DNA of 22,978 bases from Candidatus Tectimicrobiota bacterium (GCA_016193065.1 JACPSX010000183.1:1-22978); one strand, 5' to 3'. Counted from the first letter of the stretch, positions 7,576 to 15,467 are shown. A program made the numbers and translations. The notes: generated from the sequence alone by a model not told the origin.

Positions 7576-9099
7576 TTAACCCGGAAGCTCCAGGACTTCC
7601 ATCCTGTCCCTGAGGGCAGGAGGGACTGGTTCCAGGATGTTCGCCGTGGCAATGAACATCACCCGGGAGAGATCAAAGGGCACATCGAGATAATGGTCGG
7701 AGAAGGAAAAATTCTGTTCCGGGTCGAGAACCTCCAAGAGGGCCGAGGAAGGATCCCCCCGGAAGTCGATGCCGATCTTATCCACCTCATCCAGCATGAA
7801 AATGGGGTTGTTGGAACCCGCTTTCTTGAGCCCTTGGATGATCCGGCCCGGCAGGGCCCCCACGTACGTGCGGCGATGCCCCCGAATTTCGGCCTCATCC
7901 CGAACTCCTCCGAGAGAAATCCGCGCAAAGCGGCGTCCGATGGCGCGGGCAATCGAGCGCCCGAGGGAGGTCTTTCCGACTCCCGGAGGTCCCACAAAGC
8001 ACAAAATGGGCCCTTTCAGGTTCTGCTTCAATTTCCCCACCGCCAGGTATTCCAGTATCCGTTTCTTGACCCTTTCCAGGTTAAAATGATCCTCATCGAG
8101 GATCTGTTTGGCCTTCTCCAGATCGAGGTTGTCTTCGGTGCTGACAGACCAGGGGAGATCCACGAGCCAATCCAGGTAGGTACGAGAGACCGTGTACTCG
8201 GCTGCCGCGGGCGACATGCGCGATAGGCGATCGAGCTCCTTTTCAGCGGCCTCGGCAGCCTCCTTGGGCATGTGGGCTTTGCCAATTTTATCGCGCAGCT
8301 CTTTAATCTCCTGGGTACGCTCGTCCTCTTCTCCAAGCTCTTTCTGAATGGCCTTCATTTGCTCGCGCAGGTAGTACTCCCGTTGGGTTTTCCCCATGCC
8401 TTCCTGGATCTGGGACTGGATCTTGTCCTTGAGCTCCAGAACCTCCTTTTCCCGGTTGGCCAGGATGTTCACTTTTTCCAGGCGCTCTTTGACGTCCAGG
8501 ATCTCCAAAATCTCCTGCCTCACCGAAGCCGGCAGGTTGAGGTTTGAGGCGACAAAATTCGCCAGATGAGAGGTGTCCTCCAGTTGCATGGTCAGGTGGG
8601 AAATATCCGAAGACAAATAGGGAGCCAGATCGACCAGTTTCTTGAAGAGGGCTTTCAAGTTGATGGCCAGGGCCTCGACCTCAACCCCCTCCGCCGCCCG
8701 ATCCTTGAGTTCTTCAACCCGGACGTGAATATAGGGCTCCCCCCCCAAAAACTCCGTCGCCTTGAACTTACCGATCCCCTGGACAATGACGTTTTTCTTG
8801 CCGTCTTGAGTCTTGAAGACCTTCAGGATCTGGGCAATCGTCCCAACCAGGTACAGATCATCCGGGGTCGGATCCTCTATTTCCGAGCTCTTTTGCGTAA
8901 TAACACCGATTAGCTCTTCGCGGGCCACCGCGTCCTCAACCAGGCGAACAGACTTCTCCCGGCCCACGACCAGAGGCAAGATCAAGCCAGGGAACAGGAC
9001 CGTTCCTCGCAGCGGCAAAATCGAAAGCTCAGAGGGGAAGGAGGCTTTTTCCCCTCCAACTTCTTCGGGGTTTCCCGGTGATTTTCCCAATAAATTCAT
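7576..9099 (-). CDS. lon: Lon protease, N-terminal and ATPase part, frame broken
   Basis: This 507-residue frame covers most of Lon. It has the substrate-binding LON N-domain (about 25-215, starting [11 protein letters not shown]), a coiled-coil segment (about 215-300), and the AAA+ core with Walker A GPPGVGKT (370-377) and Walker B IFMLDEVD (433-440). It ends at a TAA directly after [12 protein letters not shown]. In Lon proteins this motif is followed by YTxEEKxxIAxxxLxPKQ, which is absent; the conserved sequence resumes in another frame at TEDALQ. A full Lon is about 800 residues; the two pieces plus a gap of about 28 add up to that. The ATG at 9099 has GAGG nine bases upstream. A good promoter lies at 9165-9193. 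Confidence 0.88.
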   Translation of the reverse strand: MNLLGKSPGNPEEVGGEKASFPSELSILPLRGTVLFPGLILPLVVGREKSVRLVEDAVAREELIGVITQKSSEIEDPTPDDLYLVGTIAQILKVFKTQDGKKNVIVQGIGKFKATEFLGGEPYIHVRVEELKDRAAEGVEVEALAINLKALFKKLVDLAPYLSSDISHLTMQLEDTSHLANFVASNLNLPASVRQEILEILDVKERLEKVNILANREKEVLELKDKIQSQIQEGMGKTQREYYLREQMKAIQKELGEEDERTQEIKELRDKIGKAHMPKEAAEAAEKELDRLSRMSPAAAEYTVSRTYLDWLVDLPWSVSTEDNLDLEKAKQILDEDHFNLERVKKRILEYLAVGKLKQNLKGPILCFVGPPGVGKTSLGRSIARAIGRRFARISLGGVRDEAEIRGHRRTYVGALPGRIIQGLKKAGSNNPIFMLDEVDKIGIDFRGDPSSALLEVLDPEQNFSFSDHYLDVPFDLSRVMFIATANILEPVPPALRDRMEVLELPG

Positions 9100-9164
9100 T
9101 CGGATATCCTCGCTCCGACGCGCGGAGTCGCAGAAGATTGTTCTTTGAACCGCACAGCAGAAAC

Positions 9165-9193
9165 AATAAATAATATTAATTTGTCTTTGTCAA
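9165..9193 (-). promoter_or_regulatory. Probable lon promoter
   Basis: On the minus strand a perfect -35 TTGACA (9193-9188) is followed after 17 bases by TTTATT (9170-9165) within an AT-rich tract that contrasts with the surrounding GC-rich DNA. It lies about 65 bases upstream of the lon ATG. The TGA inside the -35 is the stop codon of the bactofilin gene, so the signal is embedded in the end of that gene. No CIRCE-like inverted repeat was seen nearby. Confidence 0.55.
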
Positions 9194-9651
9194 ATTTTTT
9201 GATTGTCCTGCTGGCTAAGATTGTAGGGAGGGACGGGGGCAAATACCCGATCGGGCTCCCTCCCCTCCGCGTCCTGACTCCGCTCTGCATCGAGCGCGGT
9301 CATTCGGCAATGCCCTTCGTACACAGCACCCTCTTCAACGACCAGAATCGGCGTGCTGACATCCCCCAACAAAACGCTCCCTTTCTGGATTTCGATGCGG
9401 TGGCGAGCTCGCACGTTCCCGCTAATTTTTCCACACCCGATCAACGTCCCCACATTGATCTCGGCCCGAACCTCCGCGCTTTCCCCGACAATGAACGTGT
9501 CCGGAGACAAGATCTCTCCCTCGAATTTTCCGTCCACCCGCACCGTTCCCTGAAAGGAGAGGATACCGTGAAACTGGGTCCCCTCCCCTAAAAAGGCTCG
9601 CAACGTCTCCCGGTTTGCCCCTTCTTTTTTTCCAACAGACTTCAATCCCAC
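9190..9651 (-). CDS. Bactofilin (polymer-forming cytoskeletal protein)
   Basis: A 153-residue bactofilin. The central part (about 22-120) shows the repeating short strands of the bactofilin beta-helix (FHGILSFQGTVRVDGKFEGEI, then SAEVRAEINVGTLIGCGKISGNVRARHRIEI, then GSVLLGDVSTPILVVEEGAVYEGHC), flanked by disordered tails. Members polymerise without nucleotide at the membrane or cell pole; in myxobacteria, bactofilins are tied to ParAB placement (established knowledge). The start codon is GTG at 9651, supported by AGGAGGTGA seven to twelve bases upstream, which itself forms the last codons and stop of parB. Spacing to parB is four bases, so it is surely cotranscribed with parAB. The protein ends with a polar tail (SQQDNQKI). 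Confidence 0.9.
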   Translation of the reverse strand: MGLKSVGKKEGANRETLRAFLGEGTQFHGILSFQGTVRVDGKFEGEILSPDTFIVGESAEVRAEINVGTLIGCGKISGNVRARHRIEIQKGSVLLGDVSTPILVVEEGAVYEGHCRMTALDAERSQDAEGREPDRVFAPVPPYNLSQQDNQKI

Positions 9652-9655
9652 AGGC

Positions 9656-10516
9656 TCACCTCCTGTCGGCTCGCTTCGCTTTGCTTAAAATGTCGGCAAA
9701 TGCTTGCAGGTCGTCAAGCGAATAATAGGAAATAACCAGAGCCCCTCTTTCGGCCGTGCCCCGAATTTGAACCCGGGTCATCAAGGCGCGACTCAACTGC
9801 TCAGCCACTGCCTGCAAATGAACATCCTTTTGGGCCCCCCTTTTTCTCTCTTCCGGCTTGCGTGCCCGCACCACGGCTTCTTCGGTTTGCCGGACCGAAA
9901 GACCCTGCCGGAGGATCTTGCCGCAAAGCCCCTTTTGTTCTTCCGCCGATTTCAGCCCCAAAAGGGCCCGGGCGTGCCCCATGGTCAAGCGGCCCGCCAC
10001 CACCTCCGCCTGAATCTCCGGCGAAAGCTTTAACAGCCTGACCTGATTTGCCACGGAACTGCGGTCCTTTCCGACCCGGCGGGAGATCTCTTCCTGGGAG
10101 AGGCCAAATTCCTCGGAGAGCCTCTGGTACGCGTGCGCTTCTTCGATCGGGTTCAGATCTTCCCGCTGGAGGTTCTCAATCAGCGCGACCTCCAAGCGAT
10201 CGGCGCTGCTCACCTCCCGCACCACGGCCGGCACTGTAGAGAGCCCCGCCAAGCGGGCCGCACGCCAGCGGCGCTCTCCGGCCACGAGCTCGTAGCTCCC
10301 CTCGGACCTCCTCTGAACGAGGACAGGCTGCAATACCCCTCTGGACCGGATCGATTCGACAAGCCCATCGAGCCCCTGCGGATCCGGAGACAGGCGCCGA
10401 GGTTGATCGGGATTGGGCACGATCGCGTCAATGGGGATTTCCTCTATCCACCGCCCATCCTCGACTCGATCCGAGAGCAGAGCCTCCAATCCTCTACCGA
10501 GAGCCTTGCGTTGCAT
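9656..10516 (-). CDS. parB: Chromosome partitioning protein ParB (Spo0J)
   Basis: A 286-residue ParB-family CTPase clamp that binds parS and spreads on DNA. It shows the N-terminal ALGRGLEALL motif for ParA interaction (residues 5-14), the CTP-binding Box with GERRWRAAR (about 80-88) and ENLQRE (about 114-119), a helix-turn-helix (LSQEEISRRVGKDRSSVANQ, about 139-158) and a C-terminal dimerisation region. Length is typical. The ATG lies within the end of parA, overlapping it by 23 bases, as in most chromosomal parAB pairs. The cognate parS is at 11354-11369. Products act at the origin region in segregation and SMC loading (family knowledge). Confidence 0.96.
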   Translation of the reverse strand: MQRKALGRGLEALLSDRVEDGRWIEEIPIDAIVPNPDQPRRLSPDPQGLDGLVESIRSRGVLQPVLVQRRSEGSYELVAGERRWRAARLAGLSTVPAVVREVSSADRLEVALIENLQREDLNPIEEAHAYQRLSEEFGLSQEEISRRVGKDRSSVANQVRLLKLSPEIQAEVVAGRLTMGHARALLGLKSAEEQKGLCGKILRQGLSVRQTEEAVVRARKPEERKRGAQKDVHLQAVAEQLSRALMTRVQIRGTAERGALVISYYSLDDLQAFADILSKAKRADRR

Positions 10517-11270
10517 GGTCCAGTAATTCCTCTGCCAGAGTGCGATAGGCCTGCGCCCCCCGGGAACGGGGGTCGTACAACAAGATGGGCAATCCGTGGC
10601 TTGGTGCCTCGCTGAGGCGGACGGTCCGCGGGATCACGGTAGTAAAAACGGTGCCCTCAAAGTGGCGGCGAACCTCGTCAGCCACCTGCTGGGAGAGCAG
10701 CGTGCGCACGTCAAACATCGTCAGCAAAACCCCTTCAATGGAGAGGTCCGGATTTAGATTCTGCTTGATCCGGCGGATCGTTCGGAGCAACTGGGTCAGC
10801 CCTTCCAGAGCGAAAAATTCACACTGCAAGGGTATCAGGACGCCGTTGGCCGCCGTAAGGGCGTTGAGCGTCAACAGCCCCAATGAAGGAGGAGAATCAA
10901 TTAGAACATACTCAAAGCGATCGTGCACACCGTTCAACGCCCGGCAGAGGCGCTTCTCCCGCTCTTCCAGAAAGACAAGCTCAATCTCGGCTCCAATGAG
11001 GTCCACCGTGGCCGGGAACAGATAGAGGTTGGAAAGCTGGGTGGGAACAATCGCCTTTTCTGCCGGCTGCAGTCCCAGGAGACACTGATAAACGGTCACA
11101 TCCACGTGATTCTTGTCGATGCCTACCCCGCTGCTGGTATTGCCTTGCGGGTCCAGATCGATGAGTAGCGTGGGGTGCCCCGCCAGGGCCAATGCTGCCC
11201 CCAGATTAATGGCGGTGGTTGTTTTCCCTACCCCCCCCTTCTGGTTCGCGATGGCAATGACGCGCCCCAA
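10494..11270 (-). CDS. parA: Chromosome partitioning ATPase ParA (Soj)
   Basis: A 258-residue ParA/MinD-type ATPase. The deviant Walker A KGGVGKTT with signature lysine begins at residue 11, followed by DLDPQGNTSSGVG (about 39-51) and the Walker B region YVLIDSPPSLG (about 122-132). No N-terminal DNA-binding domain is present, so this is the short chromosomal type. The start is TTG at 11270; a run of G just upstream could serve as Shine-Dalgarno, and residue 2 onwards (GRVIAIANQKGG) is where the family begins. It overlaps parB by 23 bases. A promoter candidate and parS lie in the 102-base space upstream, so ParB binding there could feed back on expression. Confidence 0.96.
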   Translation of the reverse strand: MGRVIAIANQKGGVGKTTTAINLGAALALAGHPTLLIDLDPQGNTSSGVGIDKNHVDVTVYQCLLGLQPAEKAIVPTQLSNLYLFPATVDLIGAEIELVFLEEREKRLCRALNGVHDRFEYVLIDSPPSLGLLTLNALTAANGVLIPLQCEFFALEGLTQLLRTIRRIKQNLNPDLSIEGVLLTMFDVRTLLSQQVADEVRRHFEGTVFTTVIPRTVRLSEAPSHGLPILLYDPRSRGAQAYRTLAEELLDHATQGSR

Positions 11271-11311
11271 ACCCGACCCCCCCGTTTAAAGCCCTTGACA
11301 AATCAGCCGTA

Positions 11312-11341
11312 ATTCTACTCTCGCCGGAGGATGAAAGGCAA
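11312..11341 (-). promoter_or_regulatory. Possible parA promoter
   Basis: On the minus strand TTGCCT (11341-11336) and TAGAAT (11317-11312) are separated by 18 bases, giving 4/6 and 5/6 matches to sigma70 hexamers. The -35 lies 12 bases from the parS palindrome, so ParB bound at parS would sit against RNA polymerase here. Confidence 0.4.
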
Positions 11342-11353
11342 GTTGTTTCCCGT

Positions 11354-11369
11354 TGTTCCACGTGGAACA
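11354..11369. promoter_or_regulatory. parS: parS centromere site
   Basis: TGTTCCACGTGGAACA is a perfect 16-bp palindrome and matches the widespread chromosomal parS form TGTTnCACGTGnAACA; with the flanking T and A it is an 18-bp perfect palindrome (11353-11370). It starts directly after the rsmG stop and lies upstream of parA. It would load ParB next to the parAB genes and about 4.5 kb from the putative oriC. No second copy was noticed in the window. Confidence 0.93.
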
Positions 11370-11372
11370 AAC

Positions 11373-12128
11373 CTACAGCCCGCGACGTCGAATGGTCACA
11401 AACCGGAGCCGTGCTCCCCACGGGGACAAGATCTCTTGTACTCCTTCCAGATCTCCCCCAAAGCGCTCACAACGGCCGGATGCCTGGGCGATTTCTTGCT
11501 CAAACCCCTCGCCTTTTTGGGTAATGAGAACTCCTCCAGGACTCATCAGGGGAAGACAGGAGGAAACAAGCCGGGGGAGCTTCAGGGCCGCCCTGGAAAC
11601 CACGACCTGAAACTGACCCCTCCAGGACTCATCCCGGGCCAATTCCTGAAGGTCCGCCCCCACCACGTGCAGGCCAGGGAGCCCCAGCAGAGCAGCCATA
11701 TGTTTCAAAAAACTCGCTTTCCGGCGGGAGCGCTCGAGCAAAGTCCAGGTCCCTTCCGGATGCAAGATCTTCAGCGGGATTCCCGGGATGCCGGCGCCGC
11801 TTCCCACATCCAGGAACCTTCCGCCCGGCTCCTCCTGGGGTAAGGGCCAGAGGGCAGCAGCAGCAAACAGGGATCTGATAATCCCGGCTTCGTCGCGCAG
11901 TCCCGTCAAATTCACCACCCGATTCCAGCGCTGAATCTCTCGGAGGTAGGTCAGGAAGAAGGCCTTTTGCACGGGCTGCAAGGAGACCCCTAACCGCTCA
12001 AATTCTAGGGAAAGAAGGTCTTCAAGCGGTGCGTTCATGGGGGAGGCAGATTTCACAGGCTTGCCGGGACGCCAGATCCCGCGCCCAGAGGCCCATCTCC
12101 CGGACCGGGACTCGGCCCCCTTGCTCAC
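11373..12128 (-). CDS. rsmG: 16S rRNA (guanine-N7) methyltransferase RsmG
   Basis: RsmG (GidB) methylates N7 of G527 in 16S rRNA with S-adenosylmethionine. The translation shows QRWNRVVNLTG, the SAM motif FLDVGSGAGIPGIPLKI, the ERSRRKASFLKHM segment and VVSRAALKLPRLV, all typical. The frame starts at GTG 12128 (251 residues) with an AGGA nine bases upstream; an internal ATG at 12038 gives a more usual length of 221 residues but has no Shine-Dalgarno, only a C-rich stretch. I give the longer form; the true start may be 12038. It normally follows mnmE and mnmG in this cluster, but here it directly follows jag. Confidence 0.9.
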   Translation of the reverse strand: MSKGAESRSGRWASGRGIWRPGKPVKSASPMNAPLEDLLSLEFERLGVSLQPVQKAFFLTYLREIQRWNRVVNLTGLRDEAGIIRSLFAAAALWPLPQEEPGGRFLDVGSGAGIPGIPLKILHPEGTWTLLERSRRKASFLKHMAALLGLPGLHVVGADLQELARDESWRGQFQVVVSRAALKLPRLVSSCLPLMSPGGVLITQKGEGFEQEIAQASGRCERFGGDLEGVQEILSPWGARLRFVTIRRRGL

Positions 12129-12182
12129 GCCGGTTCCTGGTCTCCCCTGCTAATCCCGGGAACAGAACGGGCAGACTGGATG

Positions 12183-12848
12183 TCACGGATTAGGCAGCTC
12201 AGGGGCAGCCTCTTCTCTTCTCCGGAGCAGGGCGATCATCACTTGGCGGTGGTCCCCATCCCCGGTGCTGAACGTCTCGACAAAGCGGTCATTTTTTAAC
12301 GATAGATGGATGACGCGTCGATCCCACGAACTCATGGGAGCCAGGGTGACAGCCTTGCCTGAAGATTTGACCTCTTGGGCCGCCTTTCGAGCCAAGCTCT
12401 GGAGGCGCTCAATACGCCTCTCCCTGTACTCCGCGGTGTCAATCACAACCCGGGTCCGTTCCCCCCCCACCGCCCTCCGGTTCACGATTCGGTTGACAAG
12501 ATACTGGAGAGCATCGATCGTCTCGCCGTGCCGCCCAATCAGCAACCCGCCGTCACTGCTGAGAATCTTCAAGCTGACCGTGCCGTTCTCTTCCTGTCCT
12601 TGTGCGGTCCCATTCACACCCATCCGCTGGAGCAATGCCTCCAGAATCTCCACGGCACGCTGGACTGCGGATGTCGTCGGTGTGCGGCCCACCCGGATCC
12701 GCACATTGGCGCTGCCGAAAAATCCCAGAAGGGGACGATTTTCTTCCAAAACCTCGACGACTACTTCCTCCCGTCTTGCTCTCAACCGGCTCAAGGCTCT
12801 CTCAATCGCCTCGTCAATTGACTTCCCTTCTTCCTCAATCCAGTCCAT
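12183..12848 (-). CDS. jag: RNA-binding protein Jag/KhpB
   Basis: A 221-residue protein of the Jag (SpoIIIJ-associated, KhpB) family. Domains in order are the Jag-N segment (residues about 1-52: EEEGKSIDEAIERAL... ENRPLLGFFGSANVRIRV), a KH domain with GLLIGRHGETIDALQYLVNRI (about 100-120), and an R3H domain near the end (RRVIHLSLKNDRFVETFSTGDGDHRQVMI). KhpB proteins bind RNA and affect cell elongation and membrane insertion regulation in several bacteria; the exact role here is unknown. AGGAG precedes the ATG at 12848. It lies 34 bases downstream of yidC, its usual partner. Confidence 0.94.
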   Translation of the reverse strand: MDWIEEEGKSIDEAIERALSRLRARREEVVVEVLEENRPLLGFFGSANVRIRVGRTPTTSAVQRAVEILEALLQRMGVNGTAQGQEENGTVSLKILSSDGGLLIGRHGETIDALQYLVNRIVNRRAVGGERTRVVIDTAEYRERRIERLQSLARKAAQEVKSSGKAVTLAPMSSWDRRVIHLSLKNDRFVETFSTGDGDHRQVMIALLRRREEAAPELPNP

Positions 12849-12882
12849 CTTGATGATCTCCTACCTGCTCCCTCCGGGCCCT

Positions 12883-14460
12883 TTACGAAGCCCGTTCCCG
12901 GCTCTGTTGCCAATTCATGAAATATTGCTGGGCGATGGTCAGGACGTTGTTCACAAGCCAGTATATGACCAGCCCCACTGGAAAATTCAGGAACATAATC
13001 GTGAAGACAATCGGCATCAGCATCATGATCTTGGCTTGCATGGGATCCGCTGCCGAGGGAGTCATTTTTTGTTGGATCACCATGGAGATCCCCATGAGGA
13101 TGGGCCAAACGTAGTACGGGTCTTTGGCCGAAAGATCCGTGATCCACCAGAAAAACGGCGTGTGTCTCAGCTCAATGGCGTCCAAAAGCACCCGGTAAAG
13201 AGCAAAAAATACAGGGATTTGTAGTAACATGGGGAAGCAGCCACCCATGGGAGTTAGCTTCCGTTCCCGGTATAGGCTCATGACTTCCTGATTGAGGCGC
13301 TGCTTGTCGTTCTTGTAGAGCTGTTGCAGTCTTTTGATTTGTGGTTGGAGCGCTTGCATCTTCTGCATGGACTTAAAGCTTTTGTGGGTCAAGGGGGAAA
13401 AGAGCACTTTGATCACCACCGTCAGCAGAATAATGGCCACCCCGTAGTTCTTGGTGAACCCATACAAAAAGCGCAGCAAATCCAAGAGCGGCTTGGCCAG
13501 AAAGCTAAACCAGCCATAATCGATCACGCGCTCCAGCCCTACTCCCAGAGCCTCCAACCGTTCATGCTCTTTGGGCCCGACAAACAGCGAAAATCGCCTC
13601 TCCCCAGGGGGGAGGCTCAACCCAACAAAGTCTCTCTCCGCGGTATCCCGGAAGAAAATCGCCTCTTGTCCTCTTTGGGCCAAGAAAGCCGCGAGAAAAT
13701 ACTTGTTTTGCAGGGCGGCCCACTTCACCTCCCCGGAAACACGAGAGGGGGCACCCCCGGCTACAGGCTCCTCTTTCTCAAGTTTCTCATTACTGAACGC
13801 CACCGGCCCCTCATATCCACCCGACTGGCTACTGTCGCTCCCTTGCCCAAGTCCGGGGCCCCAAAAAACCGCCAAAGAGCTCAGGTCCTCGTTTCCTCCT
13901 TTGGCGACGACTTCCGTTTCGATCTGATATTTCCCCCGCTGGAAACGGAACCGCTTTTGGATTTCCAGCCCGGAATCGGTCTTTAGTGAGAATACGAGGT
14001 CTGCGCTTGGCGCCCTTCCGTCCACGGTCAGGGAGCGCCGGGAAGCCGCGTATATCCCCTCATTGGCGAGTCTCGAGAGCTCATCGGATGGGAACTCCAG
14101 ATAGAGCGGGAGCGCAGCGCCAGGGGTGTCCCTTACCATGTCGATGGGCTCACCCTGCATTGAGACCCGGTAGTTTTTGAGGAGATATTTCTTGATCTGC
14201 CCTCCCCGGGTTGTAAAAACAACCCTCACCAGATCGGTTTCCACGACCACATCCTGGCCGCGAGAGTCACTCGAGGGAAGGCTCTGCGGTGTGGGCGCGA
14301 CGGCAGGGGCTTCCTTCTGGGCAGGTGCGACGGCTGGTGTTTTCTCCTTGTCGGGGGTGGCTGGTTTCTCCCGCTGGGTCGCTGGCGGGGCAAAGAGGAC
14401 TTGATACAGAACGATGATGACAAACGAAAGAAGCACAGCAAGAATCGCTCGTTTTTCCAT
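12883..14460 (-). CDS. yidC: Membrane protein insertase YidC
   Basis: A 525-residue Gram-negative-type YidC, which inserts and folds inner-membrane proteins alone or with SecYEG. An N-terminal membrane segment (about 5-25, AILAVLLSFVIIVLYQVLF) is followed by a Pro/Ala/Lys-rich linker, a large periplasmic beta domain (about 70-310), and the conserved five-helix core (about 330-515) including LQPQIKRLQQLYKNDKQRLNQEVMSLYRE, GGCFPMLLQIPVFFALYRVL, DPYYVWPILMG and FPVGLVIYWLVNN. The large periplasmic domain distinguishes it from Gram-positive SpoIIIJ and supports a diderm host. AGGTAG precedes the ATG. It sits upstream of jag. Confidence 0.97.
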   Translation of the reverse strand: MEKRAILAVLLSFVIIVLYQVLFAPPATQREKPATPDKEKTPAVAPAQKEAPAVAPTPQSLPSSDSRGQDVVVETDLVRVVFTTRGGQIKKYLLKNYRVSMQGEPIDMVRDTPGAALPLYLEFPSDELSRLANEGIYAASRRSLTVDGRAPSADLVFSLKTDSGLEIQKRFRFQRGKYQIETEVVAKGGNEDLSSLAVFWGPGLGQGSDSSQSGGYEGPVAFSNEKLEKEEPVAGGAPSRVSGEVKWAALQNKYFLAAFLAQRGQEAIFFRDTAERDFVGLSLPPGERRFSLFVGPKEHERLEALGVGLERVIDYGWFSFLAKPLLDLLRFLYGFTKNYGVAIILLTVVIKVLFSPLTHKSFKSMQKMQALQPQIKRLQQLYKNDKQRLNQEVMSLYRERKLTPMGGCFPMLLQIPVFFALYRVLLDAIELRHTPFFWWITDLSAKDPYYVWPILMGISMVIQQKMTPSAADPMQAKIMMLMPIVFTIMFLNFPVGLVIYWLVNNVLTIAQQYFMNWQQSRERAS

Positions 14461-14650
14461 TGGATCTACCTATGTGGTACGGATTTCATCCCTGCGGGCC
14501 GCTGCAAAACGCCGACACCCCCGCATTGGTGCAGCGCCCGCTCCAGCATCTGGCGAGTGTCCTCCCGGCGTCCCTCTCTGCCGTCTCGGTTGTCCCCGTC
14601 ACGGCGGCAGGATCTGTTGGGCGGCTGGCCTTGGCCTCCTCGGGGCCTTT
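14461..14650. other. yidD-yidC spacer with an unconvincing small frame
   Basis: This 190-base spacer on the minus strand holds a 63-codon frame (GTG at 14657 down to 14466) that overlaps the yidD stop by seven bases and has AGGAAG just before the GTG. The translation is Arg/Gly-rich with no recognised domain. It may simply be a leader or spacer upstream of yidC; no promoter stands out. Confidence 0.3.
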
Positions 14651-14893
14651 TCAGCACCTTCCTGGAGGGAAATCAACGCCCCCGGGGTGGAACGGGTGAC
14701 ACCGCAGGATCCTGCCCAGAGCAAGCCAGCATCCCCGCAGCACGCCGCAGCTTTGCACCGCCAAGCGCGCGTATTCCGAGCACGAAGGGTAGAATCGGCA
14801 ACAGCGCGGCAGGAGAGGGGAAAAGAGGCGCTGGTACACCCCGATGGCCCCCACGAAAAGACCTGGTACAGGATTCCGCTCTTGCCTGTTCAC
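14651..14893 (-). CDS. yidD: Membrane protein insertion efficiency factor YidD
   Basis: An 80-residue YidD. The conserved core is complete: [25 protein letters not shown], the cysteine set, and [12 protein letters not shown] near the end. Family members sit at the inner membrane and aid YidC-dependent insertion. The start is GTG at 14893, inside the last codons of rnpA (4-base GTGA overlap), indicating translational coupling. yidC begins 190 bases further downstream. Confidence 0.93.
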   Translation of the reverse strand: MNRQERNPVPGLFVGAIGVYQRLFSPLLPRCCRFYPSCSEYARLAVQSCGVLRGCWLALGRILRCHPFHPGGVDFPPGRC

Positions 14894-15255
14894 CCCATTT
14901 TCCCTTCCGAAAAGTGCGCCAGCGCCCCAAGGACTTCCCGGCAGGCTACCTCAAAGGATACCTCCAGCAGAGCCGGTCGGGCAATGAACACCATATCCAG
15001 CCCGCCGGGAAGGCGCTCCTTGTGGCGGCGCAGGATTTCCCGCAACCGCCTTCTGGCCCGATTCCGTTGGACGTGAGTTCCCAGAGAACGAGCCGCCGCC
15101 AAACCCACCCGTGTTTTTCTTTCCACCCCCGGCACCCACACCAGAACAATACAGCGACATACCTGGCGCCGTCCCAAATTATAGACCAGCCGGAAATCTT
15201 GGCTCTTACGTAAACGCCATTTCTTCGGCCAGCTAAGGTCTGCCCTCTTCTCCAT
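14890..15255 (-). CDS. rnpA: Ribonuclease P protein component
   Basis: A 121-residue RnpA, the protein subunit of RNase P that matures tRNA 5' ends. Typical features are [17 protein letters not shown] near the start, [28 protein letters not shown] (the RNR motif region) and DMVFIARP. The start is placed at ATG 15255 because it gives the family length; the frame is open further upstream, but that part is the other-frame translation of rpmH. No clear Shine-Dalgarno sequence is seen, and a GTG at 15270 overlapping the rpmH stop is an alternative start. The gene lies 11 bases after rpmH and overlaps yidD. Confidence 0.93.
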   Translation of the reverse strand: MEKRADLSWPKKWRLRKSQDFRLVYNLGRRQVCRCIVLVWVPGVERKTRVGLAAARSLGTHVQRNRARRRLREILRRHKERLPGGLDMVFIARPALLEVSFEVACREVLGALAHFSEGKMG

Positions 15256-15266
15256 CCCAATGGATA

Positions 15267-15401
15267 TCACACCGCGAGCCGTTGTCTCCCTTTCGCACGC
15301 CGGGCCTTCAAAACCAGACGCCCCCCCTTGGTTTGCATTCGAGCCCTGAAGCCGTGGGTGCGCTTGCGCTTGACATTGCTTGGCTGGTAGGTCCTTTTCA
15401 C
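15267..15401 (-). CDS. rpmH: 50S ribosomal protein L34
   Basis: A 44-residue L34: [17 protein letters not shown], then [26 protein letters not shown]. Start is GTG at 15401 with AGGGAG about eight bases upstream, and stop TGA at 15269-15267. A run of seven G (plus-strand C at about 15320-15327) encodes Lys-Gly-Gly and is read in frame, so the gene is intact. Basic, complete and of normal length. It heads the minus-strand origin-proximal block (rpmH-rnpA-yidD-yidC-jag) and diverges from dnaA. Confidence 0.95.
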   Translation of the reverse strand: MKRTYQPSNVKRKRTHGFRARMQTKGGRLVLKARRAKGRQRLAV

Positions 15402-15467
15402 TTGTGGCTCCCTTTGCCTGTTTTTCGCTTCGCGAAGGCATTAAAACTTCCCAAGGAGAAACTCGCA

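Noticed and set aside
7523-7600. Programmed frameshifting in lon
   Set aside because: The shift would be -1 here and +1 in clpC, so there is no common mechanism, and about 28 conserved residues would still be missing. No slippery heptamer is evident at GGTTAA.
14466-14657. 63-codon frame between yidD and yidC as a gene
   Set aside because: Arg/Gly-rich translation with no recognisable family; the apparent ribosome site may be chance. Kept only as a spacer note.
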